Below the pieces are notes generated by a model. The model made no database searches. It was not told where the DNA came from and saw only the letters and a list, made by a program, of their open reading frames with translations. From Pseudomonadota bacterium (GTDB lineage Bacteria; Pseudomonadota; Alphaproteobacteria; UBA9219; RGZA01): DNA of 19,840 nt. Positions 7,143-14,057 of this stretch are shown piece after piece (the stretch's first letter is position 1; each line of letters starts with the position of its first letter). Both the position numbers and the translations under genes were made by a program. Location: contig JACQAB010000099.1 of assembly GCA_016195205.1 (NCBI GenBank), positions 1 to 19,840 of the forward strand, in the 5' to 3' direction.

Positions 7143-8288
7143 ATGAGCGAGAATATCTGGTTTGCCTCCGCTCTGTGGATCGGACTGGCGCTGGCCGCAT
7201 CGCTGTTGTCGATCCGGATTGCGATGTCGGTCGCACTTACCGAGATTATTGTTGGTGCCATCGCGGGCAATGTGATTGGCCTCGCGCTTACGCCGTGGGT
7301 GAACTACCTTGCCGGTTTTGGCGCCATTTTGCTCACTTTTCTTGCTGGCACCGAAATCGATCCCAAAGTCATGCGCAAGCATTTTTGGCCAAGCATGGGC
7401 CTTGGCCTGATGGGGTTTCTCGTACCTTATGCCGGGGTGATGCTTTTTGCGCATTATGGCCTGGGATGGATCTGGCCGCAGGCGCAGATCGCCGGGCTTT
7501 CGCTTTCCACCACGTCGGTGGCGGTCGTTTATGCGGTGATGATCGAAACCGGACTTAATAAAACCGAGCTGGGCAAGATTCTTCTGGCAGCCTGTTTCAT
7601 CAATGATCTTGGAACCGTGCTGGTCCTGGGGCTGGTATTCGCCAATTACAACATCTGGCTGGCGCTTTTTGCCGTGGTGACGGTGGCGGTTCTTGCCGGA
7701 ACGGCCAAATTCGCGCCCTGGTTCCTGCAAAAGGTCGGCCGGCGCGTCAGCGAGCCGGATATCAAGTTCTTTCTTCTTATCCTTTTCGCGTTGGGTGGAT
7801 TTGCGACCATGGCCAAAAGCGAGGCCGTGCTTCCGGCGTATCTGGTCGGCATGGTGCTCGCGCCTGTTTTTCTTAAAAACCACGCGCTGTCCGAGCGCAT
7901 GCGGGTCATGGCTTTTGCCATGCTGACGCCTTTCTATTTCCTGAAAGCTGGGTCGCTGGTCAGTTTTCATGCGGTGGTCAGCGCGGCGGGGCTGATCGCG
8001 GTATTTTTGGGTCTCAAAATGGTCACCAAGTTTCTGGGCATTTTGCCGCTGACCAAAGTTTTTAAGTTCACTCCGCGCGAGGGCATGTACACCACGCTGC
8101 TGATGTGCACGGGCCTTACCTTCGGCAGTATTTGCGCCCTTTTCGGCTTCACCAATCACATCATTGACCAGACACAATACACCATCTTGGTCACGGCGGT
8201 GATTTTAAGCGCCGTGGTGCCGACTCTAATCGCCCAAAAGTGGTTCCTGCCGGAATTGAAGCCGATGGAAATCGAGGAAGATGCGTGA
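7143..8288 (+). CDS. CPA2-type cation:proton antiporter (Kef/NapA-like membrane domain only)
   Basis: A 381-aa protein with about 12-13 membrane helices over its whole length. Family marks: AGTEIDPK (68-75), the unwound crossing helix STTSVAVVYAV (122-132) and CFINDLGTVL (151-160), with the ion-binding pair N154-D155. Electrogenic members usually carry Asp-Asp here and electroneutral ones Asn-Asp or Gln-Asp, so one-for-one exchange is inferred. There is no C-terminal TrkA-N/RCK domain, so it is shorter than KefB/KefC and probably not gated by glutathione adducts. It should exchange Na+, K+ or Li+ for H+ at the inner membrane. A strong GAAGGAGA ribosome site precedes the ATG and is embedded in the switch-like leader. 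The gene stands alone, convergent with ahpD. Confidence 0.85.
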   Translation: MSENIWFASALWIGLALAASLLSIRIAMSVALTEIIVGAIAGNVIGLALTPWVNYLAGFGAILLTFLAGTEIDPKVMRKHFWPSMGLGLMGFLVPYAGVMLFAHYGLGWIWPQAQIAGLSLSTTSVAVVYAVMIETGLNKTELGKILLAACFINDLGTVLVLGLVFANYNIWLALFAVVTVAVLAGTAKFAPWFLQKVGRRVSEPDIKFFLLILFALGGFATMAKSEAVLPAYLVGMVLAPVFLKNHALSERMRVMAFAMLTPFYFLKAGSLVSFHAVVSAAGLIAVFLGLKMVTKFLGILPLTKVFKFTPREGMYTTLLMCTGLTFGSICALFGFTNHIIDQTQYTILVTAVILSAVVPTLIAQKWFLPELKPMEIEEDA

Positions 8289-8325
8289 TTATACGGTGGC
8301 TATGCGCCGACGCATCGTTAGGATT

Positions 8326-8437
8326 TGTCATCCCGGCCAAGCGAGCGTAGCGGGCGCGAGCCGGGATCCCATTTGGTTTCCAGAAATAGGAATAAAATGG
8401 GATCCCGGATAGCCGTTTCGCGGCTTCCGGGATGACA
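8326..8437. repeat. Large composite palindromic repeat (GGGATCCC family), short version
   Basis: Outer arms TGTCATCCCGG (8326-8336) and CCGGGATGACA (8427-8437) enclose inner arms CCGGGATCCCATTT (8361-8374) and AAATGGGATCCCGG (8395-8408). It lies between the convergent antiporter and ahpD genes and could stop transcripts from both sides, although no T-run follows. A second, longer copy is at 13791-13995. Apart from this repeat, the stretch 8289-8448 holds nothing recognisable. Confidence 0.85.
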
Positions 8438-8448
8438 TTCCATAGATT

Positions 8449-8976
8449 TCACAGAGCCTCTTCCGCATCCAACACCGTCGCCACGCCATGCAGCACCGCG
8501 CCGATGCGTACGGCGGCCTGAATGGCCTCGGCGCTTATGCCGGCCTTCTTCAGCTTTTCTTCGTGGTTGTCCATGCACATGCCGCAGCCGTTGACGGCGG
8601 AAACCGCCATGCTCCACAACTCGAAATCAATTTTGTCCACGCCGGGATTGCCGATTACGTTCATGCGCAGCTTGGCGGGCATCTGGCGGTATTCCTGGTT
8701 CCCGGTTAAGTGCGTGAAACGGTAATAAATATTGTTCATGCCCATGATCGCCGCGGCGGATTTGGCGGCGTTCAGCGCCTCGGGCGACAGCTTGCCGGAA
8801 AATTCGTCGATCACCGCCTTGGTCAGGCGCGCGTTACGCCCGGCAATGGCGCAGGCCACGAAACAGCCGAAGCGCTGCTGGTCGTTCAGCGCGGCGTCGG
8901 TGATCAGGCTGGAAAGGTTAAGTTTTAGGTCTTTGGCGTAGTCGGGCAGGCTTTCGCGCAGGGCTTCAAGGGACAT
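8449..8976 (-). CDS. ahpD: AhpD-like alkylhydroperoxidase (carboxymuconolactone decarboxylase fold)
   Basis: A 175-aa protein matching AhpD over its full length. The active-site pattern is E119, then NGCGMCMDNHE with C131, C134 and H138, the same spacing as Mycobacterium AhpD (E118, C130, C133, H137). The His between the two cysteines of that enzyme is replaced (CGMC instead of CSHC), a variant I recall from other proteobacteria. The two cysteines cycle as a disulfide, either reducing peroxides directly or passing electrons to the peroxiredoxin AhpC. No ahpC, lipoamide enzyme or oxyR lies in this window, so the partner must be elsewhere. A very strong AAGGAGGAACC site precedes the ATG. The upstream 100 bp is shared with the divergent secreted-protein gene. 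Confidence 0.9.
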   Translation of the reverse strand: MSLEALRESLPDYAKDLKLNLSSLITDAALNDQQRFGCFVACAIAGRNARLTKAVIDEFSGKLSPEALNAAKSAAAIMGMNNIYYRFTHLTGNQEYRQMPAKLRMNVIGNPGVDKIDFELWSMAVSAVNGCGMCMDNHEEKLKKAGISAEAIQAAVRIGAVLHGVATVLDAEEAL

Positions 8977-9019
8977 GGTTCCTCCTTATTTTTCAGAGAT
9001 ATTGCGTGATCAGGCGCAA

Positions 9020-9050
9020 TTGACAAGGCCTGAAGTAAAAAGAGTAGAAT
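9020..9050 (+). promoter_or_regulatory. Candidate sigma-70 promoter for the small secreted protein
   Basis: TTGACA (9020-9025, perfect) and TAGAAT (9045-9050) are separated by 19 bp, slightly long. The start would fall near 9057, leaving a leader of about 20 bases before the ATG at 9076. On the opposite strand the same bases read TTGTCA, so a divergent ahpD promoter may overlap. Confidence 0.45.
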
Positions 9051-9075
9051 GAACGCCTAACCCCCGGAGAAACCC

Positions 9076-9366
9076 ATGCCGAAAATTGCTTTCTTTGTTG
9101 CCCTGTTCCTGGCGCTGGGCTTGGCCGCGCCCGCTTTCGCCGAGGGCGAGCAGGATCACCCCCATTACAATTACAAAGGCGCGCCGCCCGATCCGCAAGC
9201 CCAGAAAGAGCACGAGGAAGACGCCGTCGCCACCGCCAAGGAAGACGACGAAGACATGACCGAAGCCCAGAAGGAAGAAGCCGCCCGTCATAAAATGACC
9301 GGCGAAACCAGCGACGTCTATCACGGTGACGATTACAAATGGCCACACAGCGGAAAGTGGCATTAA
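9076..9366 (+). CDS. Small secreted, highly charged protein of unknown function
   Basis: A 96-aa protein. Residues 1-22 are a clear Sec signal peptide (MPKIAFFVALFLALGLAAPAFA) with an AFA cleavage site before EGEQ. The mature ~74 residues are strongly hydrophilic: His/Tyr at the start (DHPHYNYKG), then runs of Glu, Asp, Lys and Ala (KEDDEDMTEAQKEEAARHK), and a His/Trp-containing end (HGDDYKWPHSGKWH). No cysteine or domain is recognised. A periplasmic acidic peptide of this kind might bind cations, but that is only a guess from composition. GGAGAA lies 6 bases before the ATG and a good promoter lies just upstream, so it is probably a real single gene. It is followed at once by a palindromic repeat. 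Confidence 0.75.
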   Translation: MPKIAFFVALFLALGLAAPAFAEGEQDHPHYNYKGAPPDPQAQKEHEEDAVATAKEDDEDMTEAQKEEAARHKMTGETSDVYHGDDYKWPHSGKWH

Positions 9367-9373
9367 CTTGAAT

Positions 9374-9534
9374 TGTCATTCCCGCGAAAGCGGGAATCCA
9401 CGGCCGCGACCTATCGTATGGCGAGGCGGTTGCCATGGACGCCAGCCTTCCGCCTACGCTCTTCGAGCTTCGGTGGACGAGTTTGCGAAAACAACCCTCC
9501 GAAGCTTTAGCGTAGGAGGGTCGCTGGCATGACG
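9374..9534. repeat. Palindromic intergenic repeat (TGTCAYYCCCGCGAA family) with inserted module
   Basis: It begins TGTCATTCCCGCGAAAGCGGG, a perfect hairpin, and ends GCTGGCATGAC. The flanks match the copy at 19028-19116, but here a 70-bp module (9449-9521) interrupts the right half. The module holds two short palindromes: TCCGCC...GGTGGA (9449-9477) and ACCCTCC...GGAGGGT (9494-9521, core GAAGCTTTAGCGTA). The same module occurs inverted at 13817-13884. Confidence 0.85.
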
Positions 9535-9626
9535 CTTTTCTTTTGTTAAGGATTAATCATTTGATCGCAGGCCGGGCATATGTTACCCAACCGGCGCTAT
9601 TTTTTTCCTAAATTAGGGGTCGCTTT

Positions 9627-10175
9627 ATGACAATGCCAGAGCCAGCACCAACACCAGAGTCATCGAACACAAACGCTACTTACACGAAACTCCTTGGGCT
9701 TCTCGATCAGCAAGGCGCTCAGTACCGGCTCATCGACCACCCTGCAGAAGGGCGTTGTGAAATTGTGAGCCCTATGCGCGGCCACGACGTATCGCACGCG
9801 GCGAAATGTATGATCGTCAAGGTTAAGACCGGCAAGAAGGACAGGAAATTTATTCTCGCGGTGGTTCCCGGTGACGCCAAGATAAACTTTGACGTCCTCA
9901 GCAACATGTTTGGAGGAGAGGCAAGGTTTGCGGACCAGGAGAACGCGGAAAGACTGGCCGGCAGCGTAGCCGGCACTGTTCTGCCCTTCTCGTTCAATGA
10001 GGAACTGACACTGATTGTCGATCCGTCACTCAAGGAGCACGAGTTCATCTACTTCAACGCGGCGCGCCTTGATCAGTCGGTCGAGTTAAAAACAGCGGAT
10101 TATTTGAGAATCACTAATCCGCGGATGGAACGTATTACGGGCGCCGAGATCAAAAAGAAACAAGACTATTTCTAG
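9627..10175 (+). CDS. YbaK/EbsC-family aminoacyl-tRNA deacylase-like protein
   Basis: A 182-aa protein with one YbaK/ProRS-insertion-like domain over about residues 20-160. Recognised segments are YRLIDHPAEGRCEIVSPMRG (34-53), SHAAKCMIVKVK (56-67, with the lysine expected in the binding pocket), FILAVVPGDAKIN (75-87) and AGTVLPFSF followed by a VDPSL strand. Family members remove wrongly attached amino acids from tRNA(Pro) or similar tRNAs, or bind nucleotide-like ligands. The subgroup here keeps RCEIVSPMRG, which I recall from uncharacterised YbaK proteins, so the exact substrate is unknown. The N-terminal 18 residues are Pro/Thr-rich. AGGGG lies 9 bases before the ATG; an alternative ATG is two codons downstream. 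It stands alone before the tRNA-Thr region. Confidence 0.8.
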   Translation: MTMPEPAPTPESSNTNATYTKLLGLLDQQGAQYRLIDHPAEGRCEIVSPMRGHDVSHAAKCMIVKVKTGKKDRKFILAVVPGDAKINFDVLSNMFGGEARFADQENAERLAGSVAGTVLPFSFNEELTLIVDPSLKEHEFIYFNAARLDQSVELKTADYLRITNPRMERITGAEIKKKQDYF

Positions 10176-10325
10176 AAGTGGCGGTTCGCACCGGTATATT
10201 CTTCGTCTGGGGAATTAATGCTGCGGATTATGTAAACGTACCACATAAACGCCCCAGTCCGTCTGCGCTTCCGCTTCGCTCCAGCTACGCCGGACACGCT
10301 TCGGCCTAACGGTCTCTGCGTGGCT

Positions 10326-10361
10326 GCACCACGCGAAGCCCGTAAGGGCGAAGCGTGGTGC
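10326..10361. repeat. Palindrome overlapping the 3' end of tRNA-Thr
   Basis: A perfect 9-bp stem GCACCACGC / GCGTGGTGC encloses GAAGCCC-GTAA-GGGCGAA, itself a smaller hairpin. The right arm includes the last six bases of the tRNA gene, down to its encoded CCA. It may act as a terminator-like or processing structure. The core recurs after tRNA-Phe at 19288-19320. The rest of 10176-10325 shows no gene. Confidence 0.8.
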
Positions 10362-10430
10362 TGCCGATAGGAATTGAACCTACGACCCCGTCCTTACCAA
10401 GGACGTGCTCTACCCCTGAGCTACGGCAGC
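10356..10430 (-). tRNA. tRNA-Thr (anticodon GGT)
   Basis: The minus strand reads as a full cloverleaf. Acceptor GCTGCCG pairs with CGGCAGC. The D arm contains AGCTCAGGGGTAGAGC, the anticodon stem-loop is CGTCC-TTGGTAA-GGACG with anticodon GGT, and the T arm is CGTAGGTTCAATTCCTA. The discriminator base is A and CCA is encoded. The gene is 75 bases including CCA. It decodes ACC/ACU. Immediately downstream the CCA end is absorbed into a palindrome. No convincing promoter was found in the 225-bp stretch 10431-10655, which also shows no gene. Confidence 0.97.
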
Positions 10431-10655
10431 TTCGCGATTCTTGCGGGCTATGAAGTATCAGAACACGCCTGGGCTGAAAACCACTTTTCCACCTCGGGCC
10501 AAATCCCCAGAAAATCGCGCAAAACCGGGCCCCACCCCCCATTGCTGCACCGCCCCATAACCGGGCTTGTCTTTGAGGGGGAGGGCGGCTACCGTTCCGG
10601 GCTCGAGATTATCGAACCTGTCCCTGCCATTCCAATCCCTTAGAAGAGGAATCTC

Positions 10656-12881
10656 ATGTCTGAATATACCATTATAAAAGATAAAAGAGGCCGTACGATT
10701 GAAATGAAACCTGCGACCGAAGCTTTCTATTTTAAGGAAGCTTTGCAGGGAACAGGCATTAATCCAAAAACTTTTAGGGCAGGTCTTCCAGGATATTTCC
10801 GCAATGCAACTTTAGACCGCCTTCCGCTCATGCAGGAGCGGGTCGACCACCAGGCGAAGATCAGCGCCTATCACCGCGAGCGCCGTTTGAGCGGCAAAGG
10901 CCACGACCCCGCGGATTACGCAAAATTTTTGAAAAATAAACTTAAGTGGAAGATCGGCGCACTGCCTGATTACCAAATCACCACAAAAAATATTGATAAG
11001 CAATTCTCCATTCCTGCCCCTCAGCCGGTAACGCCGCTGAGAGAGCCCGGCATGGTGATGAATTATATGGAGGGCGCTTGGATCAAACGCGAAGACGCCC
11101 TTAGTATTACCGACGTCATTCTCAGCGACCTGCAGGGCAGAACGCCCTATCAGGCCGCGTTTGACCGGCTCATCGAATTTTATAATCGCGATATTAAGTT
11201 AAAAGTTGGCGATTGGAAAAACCTGCAAAGCCTTGCGGAAGTTGGCGGAAAGCTGGAAGTAACGTTAACCGACGGCACGAAGACTGAATTGCAGGATCCT
11301 GCCCAATATCGGGGCCGCGGTGCGGATAACGATAAAGTCTTCCTGTTCGAGCATAACGGCCTTGGCCGGGAAATGCGTTTTGATGGCGAAATCAGCCCGC
11401 TGCTTGGCCTTGCCGGCAATGCCGCGAAGATCACCAGCTTCCAGGAACAGTGCAACATCACCGGCCTGATCGATAAGGAAGACGCCACCGAATGCGTCAA
11501 TGAGGCGGGCGAACTCGACATGAATCGCCGTGAGCAGCAGCTTTATCGCGGCACTTATACCTACCAGAGAGCGGGTCAAGCTGTCGCGCGCCGCATGCCG
11601 CATGACCGCGTCTATCGTGGCCCCGACGGAAAACTCTTTTCAGAACCCGGCCGCCCCGTGTTGATGTCGCGCGTGCGCGGGTTGGCTATGGAGACCGATT
11701 CAATTCGCGTGAATGGCATGAGCGTGCCCGAATTCGCGCACGATTTGTTGGCCAGCACTCTGGCGATTAAAGCCGATCTGATGAAGCCCAAGGATTCCCC
11801 GCTGCGCAACAGCCAAACGGGTTCCGGCTACATCACATTCCCCAAATGCTGGGGCTACAAGGAAGCGCGTTATGCCAGACAGATGAAGGATGCCGCCGAA
11901 GATCTGGCGGGCCTTCCCAGAAATACCCTCAAATTTAAGTTCATGAATGAGTCGTTCCGCAGCAGTGTGGAATTTGACGCCATTCTTTATGAACTCAGAG
12001 ACTGCGTTAGCATGGAAAACACCGGTATTTACGATCGGTGGGGCGATGATATCCATACGAACGGTGAAATCGGCCCGGTGTTACCTGAAGACGATGCGAA
12101 AAAAGGAATTTGGTACACCGCTTATGAAGAGCGGGCGCGCACTACAGCTATCCGGCGCGGCTTTCTGAAAGCCGGCGCCCAGATCGGCATGGGAATGTGG
12201 GCGTTCACCAAGCGGTTGCAGGCTGGCCTTGCCAACAAGGAAACCCATTTCGGATCAGGAGCAACAACAACCTGGGTGGCATCTTTGATGGCCGGCGGCG
12301 TGCTGGTTGAGCCCTGCCATAATAACGATGTCCGTGCCATTCAGGCTGGTCTCGACAGAGATGTTAATGGCATGTCGAAGAGAGCTTATGCCAACTGGGA
12401 ATGGGAATCTCTTCTCCGAATGCTAACCTTCCCGGTGGCCCCGGAGGGTTACTTTACGACTACGACTGCCGTTAAAGCCAAGGCGCTTAAATATAATACT
12501 AATGGCTTGCTTGGCTATTTCGCTCCCTGGAATGAAGGCAGAGGCTGTTCTGCTATTCCTGATGCTGATGGCAATGACCGAATGGAAGACGCCGCCACCG
12601 GACTTTGCAAAGCGGAAGAAACGGCCAATGGACTTCTTCACGATGTTTATACGGAAGAGGAAGTCCTTGCCGATATGAAGGCCCGGGTGCCGGTGATCGA
12701 TGCAAACAATATAAAGAAGTACCCAGGCTATGTACCGATGGCAGGCAATGAAGAGCACAGCCTGCCATTCCAGGCCGTCAGAGAGGCGATTTTTGAAAGG
12801 ACAAGCGAGCGCGTCATTCAGCCGGCCCTTTACAAAATGCGCCGCAAACGTCTGGCCCAGTTAGCAGCGCAAGCCGCCTAA
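10656..12881 (+). CDS. glcB: Malate synthase G-like protein, divergent
   Basis: A 741-aa protein (E. coli GlcB has 723) that aligns along its length with malate synthase G, which condenses glyoxylate with acetyl-CoA to malate. Landmarks: FKEALQGTGI (26-35), the RNSQTGSGYI segment (384-393), R339 in SRVRGLAM (catalytic Arg), E432 in FMNESF and the aspartates of DRWGDDIHT (460-468) as Mg ligands. GMGMW (511-515), GATTTWVAS and GCSAIPD follow, with D645 in RMEDAAT as catalytic base, then YVPMAGN (692-698). All key residues seem kept, but neighbouring segments differ from the classical enzyme (for example CWGYKEARY where GlcB has MHGPEEV). AGAGGAA lies 7 bases before the ATG. No isocitrate lyase or glycolate oxidase gene is nearby. 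It ends 4 bp inside the convergent dipeptidase gene. Confidence 0.85.
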   Translation: MSEYTIIKDKRGRTIEMKPATEAFYFKEALQGTGINPKTFRAGLPGYFRNATLDRLPLMQERVDHQAKISAYHRERRLSGKGHDPADYAKFLKNKLKWKIGALPDYQITTKNIDKQFSIPAPQPVTPLREPGMVMNYMEGAWIKREDALSITDVILSDLQGRTPYQAAFDRLIEFYNRDIKLKVGDWKNLQSLAEVGGKLEVTLTDGTKTELQDPAQYRGRGADNDKVFLFEHNGLGREMRFDGEISPLLGLAGNAAKITSFQEQCNITGLIDKEDATECVNEAGELDMNRREQQLYRGTYTYQRAGQAVARRMPHDRVYRGPDGKLFSEPGRPVLMSRVRGLAMETDSIRVNGMSVPEFAHDLLASTLAIKADLMKPKDSPLRNSQTGSGYITFPKCWGYKEARYARQMKDAAEDLAGLPRNTLKFKFMNESFRSSVEFDAILYELRDCVSMENTGIYDRWGDDIHTNGEIGPVLPEDDAKKGIWYTAYEERARTTAIRRGFLKAGAQIGMGMWAFTKRLQAGLANKETHFGSGATTTWVASLMAGGVLVEPCHNNDVRAIQAGLDRDVNGMSKRAYANWEWESLLRMLTFPVAPEGYFTTTTAVKAKALKYNTNGLLGYFAPWNEGRGCSAIPDADGNDRMEDAATGLCKAEETANGLLHDVYTEEEVLADMKARVPVIDANNIKKYPGYVPMAGNEEHSLPFQAVREAIFERTSERVIQPALYKMRRKRLAQLAAQAA

Positions 12882-13645
12882 CCACCCTGCGCCTTCCCAT
12901 AAATGGCCTGCACGCTCTCGCCGCGCTCGGCGTTTTGCCACGCCCACATCTGGTCGCCGTAGGAGAAGTGCCACCACTCGCCGGGATGGCGGGCGAAGCC
13001 TTGCGCCGCCAATAAATTATGCAGCATGCGCCGGGCGTTGTCATAGCCGCGCTGGGGCATGTCTCCGGCTTCCGCGAAAAATTCGGGCTTCGATTCCTCG
13101 CCGATGAAGTCGATGGGCGAACCCATGGGCAGTTCCGAGCCGCTGTCGTCTTCCAGCGTGCAGTCAAACGCCGCGCCGGTGCTGTGCGGGGGCGGGGCGG
13201 CGGGGTCGTCATTCGCGGGCGACCAGAAGCGGTAAACCTCATCCAGCAAATTATCCTTCTGTTTGCCCTCCACCGTCAGCGGATCAAGGCGCTTGGCCCG
13301 TGCATGTTCGGCAAAGCTGTAGGCCACCATGTATTCCTGCACCGCCAGGGGCCGGAGGCCATCAAAAATGCGGATATGCCATCCGGGCAGCAGCTTATTC
13401 AGATTATCCTGCGCGCGTCTCAGCCGTTCAGCCACGCCCTGGCGCAGGTAATAGGGGCCCATGTCGCCATAGGGCGCGCCAACGGCGGCATAGGGCGCCG
13501 GGTCCTGAAAGGTAAAACAGCCCATGGCCTCCAGCGAAACCAGTGGCTCGCCGCATTCCTGAATGGCAAAGCGCTGCCATGGGCGGACCAGCGTTTCACC
13601 CTTCCGTTTGATTATGGGCAGTAATTGGGCTATGTCCGCCTGCAT
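12878..13645 (-). CDS. VanX/DdpX-type D-alanyl-D-alanine dipeptidase (peptidase M15D)
   Basis: A 255-aa zinc dipeptidase. The family signature is intact: FDGLRPL (94-100, R98 equals the substrate Arg of VanX), PHSTGAAFD (153-161) with zinc ligands H154 and D161, and GEWWHFSYGD (222-231) with catalytic E223 and ligand H226; spacings match VanX. It would split D-Ala-D-Ala or related dipeptides from wall turnover. No vanH/vanA ligase is present, so resistance is not implied. Start: the frame stays open to 13717, but those codons are antisense to the small plus-strand gene, and MQADIAQLLPIIKRK looks like a natural N terminus. AGGGAG lies about 15 bases upstream. The ATG overlaps the ATG of the divergent 48-aa gene by two bases. 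It is 0-4 bp convergent with malate synthase. Confidence 0.88.
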   Translation of the reverse strand: MQADIAQLLPIIKRKGETLVRPWQRFAIQECGEPLVSLEAMGCFTFQDPAPYAAVGAPYGDMGPYYLRQGVAERLRRAQDNLNKLLPGWHIRIFDGLRPLAVQEYMVAYSFAEHARAKRLDPLTVEGKQKDNLLDEVYRFWSPANDDPAAPPPHSTGAAFDCTLEDDSGSELPMGSPIDFIGEESKPEFFAEAGDMPQRGYDNARRMLHNLLAAQGFARHPGEWWHFSYGDQMWAWQNAERGESVQAIYGKAQGG

Positions 13646-13790
13646 GAATAAAAAAGCGGCTCCCTCTCCGGAACGTTTGAAGCGCGAGGCCGAAGCCCTG
13701 CGCGAAAACCTGGCCAAGCGTAAGCAGCAGGCGCGCCTGCGTCAAACGGTGCGGGGGAAAATGAAAGCAGAAGAGAGCGACTCTCATTAA
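13644..13790 (+). CDS. Small basic protein of unknown function
   Basis: A 48-aa very basic, helical peptide: MNKKAAPSPERLKREAEAL, then RENLAKRKQQARLRQ. It resembles short Arg/Lys-rich proteins (ALRENLxRRKxQAR pattern) that I recall in alphaproteobacteria next to murA, which here lies about 0.9 kb downstream; this is from memory. The frame is open further upstream (to 13563), but that part is antisense to the dipeptidase coding region, so the ATG at 13644 is preferred. That ATG shares two bases with the dipeptidase ATG on the other strand, and no clear ribosome site is visible (the upstream bases code for the dipeptidase). The gene ends directly at a large palindromic repeat. Confidence 0.6.
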   Translation: MNKKAAPSPERLKREAEALRENLAKRKQQARLRQTVRGKMKAEESDSH

Positions 13791-13995
13791 TGTCATCCCG
13801 GCCAAGGGCTTTAGCTCGCCCTCCTTCGCTAAAGCTACGGAGGGTCTGGGCAAACTCGTCCGCCGAAGCTTTAGCGTAGGCGGAAGAGCCGGGATCCCAT
13901 TTGTTTTCTAGAAACAAGAATAAAATGGGATCCCGGATAGCCGCTTCCGCCTTCGCTGAAGCTTCGGCGGACAAGTCGCGGCTTCTGGGATGACA
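13791..13995. repeat. Large composite palindromic repeat (GGGATCCC family), expanded version
   Basis: It has the same frame as 8326-8437: TGTCATCCCGG (13791-13801), CCGGGATCCCATTT (13889-13902), AAATGGGATCCCGG (13923-13936) and TGGGATGACA ending at 13995. Two extra modules are present. A 67-bp module at 13817-13884 carries two short palindromes (CCCTCC/GGAGGG at 13819-13844 and TCCGCC/GGCGGA at 13859-13884). A ~32-bp palindrome lies at 13944-13975 (TCCGCC/GGCGGA, 13946-13971) exactly where the short copy has only TT. Confidence 0.85.
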
Positions 13996-14003
13996 AAAGA
14001 ACA

Positions 14004-14036
14004 AAAAAGCCGGAGGTGAAGCGCCCCCGGCTTTTT
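14004..14036 (-). terminator. Rho-independent terminator of the secreted Lys-rich protein gene
   Basis: AAAAAGCCGG (14004-14013) and CCGGCTTTTT (14027-14036) form a perfect 10-bp stem. It begins 22 bp after the stop codon of the minus-strand gene and has T-runs on either strand, so it may work both ways. Confidence 0.85.
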
Positions 14037-14057
14037 CTTAACAGTTAGGCTTCAGCG

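Noticed and set aside
7104..8177. 357-codon minus-strand frame across the antiporter
   Set aside because: The translation is His/Arg/Gln-rich without hydrophobic segments, the shadow of a membrane protein gene.
12878..13645. Vancomycin resistance cluster
   Set aside because: Only the VanX-type dipeptidase is present, with no vanH, vanA or two-component genes; such dipeptidases also serve wall recycling.
12878..13717. Longer start (13717) for the D-Ala-D-Ala dipeptidase
   Set aside because: The extra 24 residues are antisense to the small basic gene and are not family-like.
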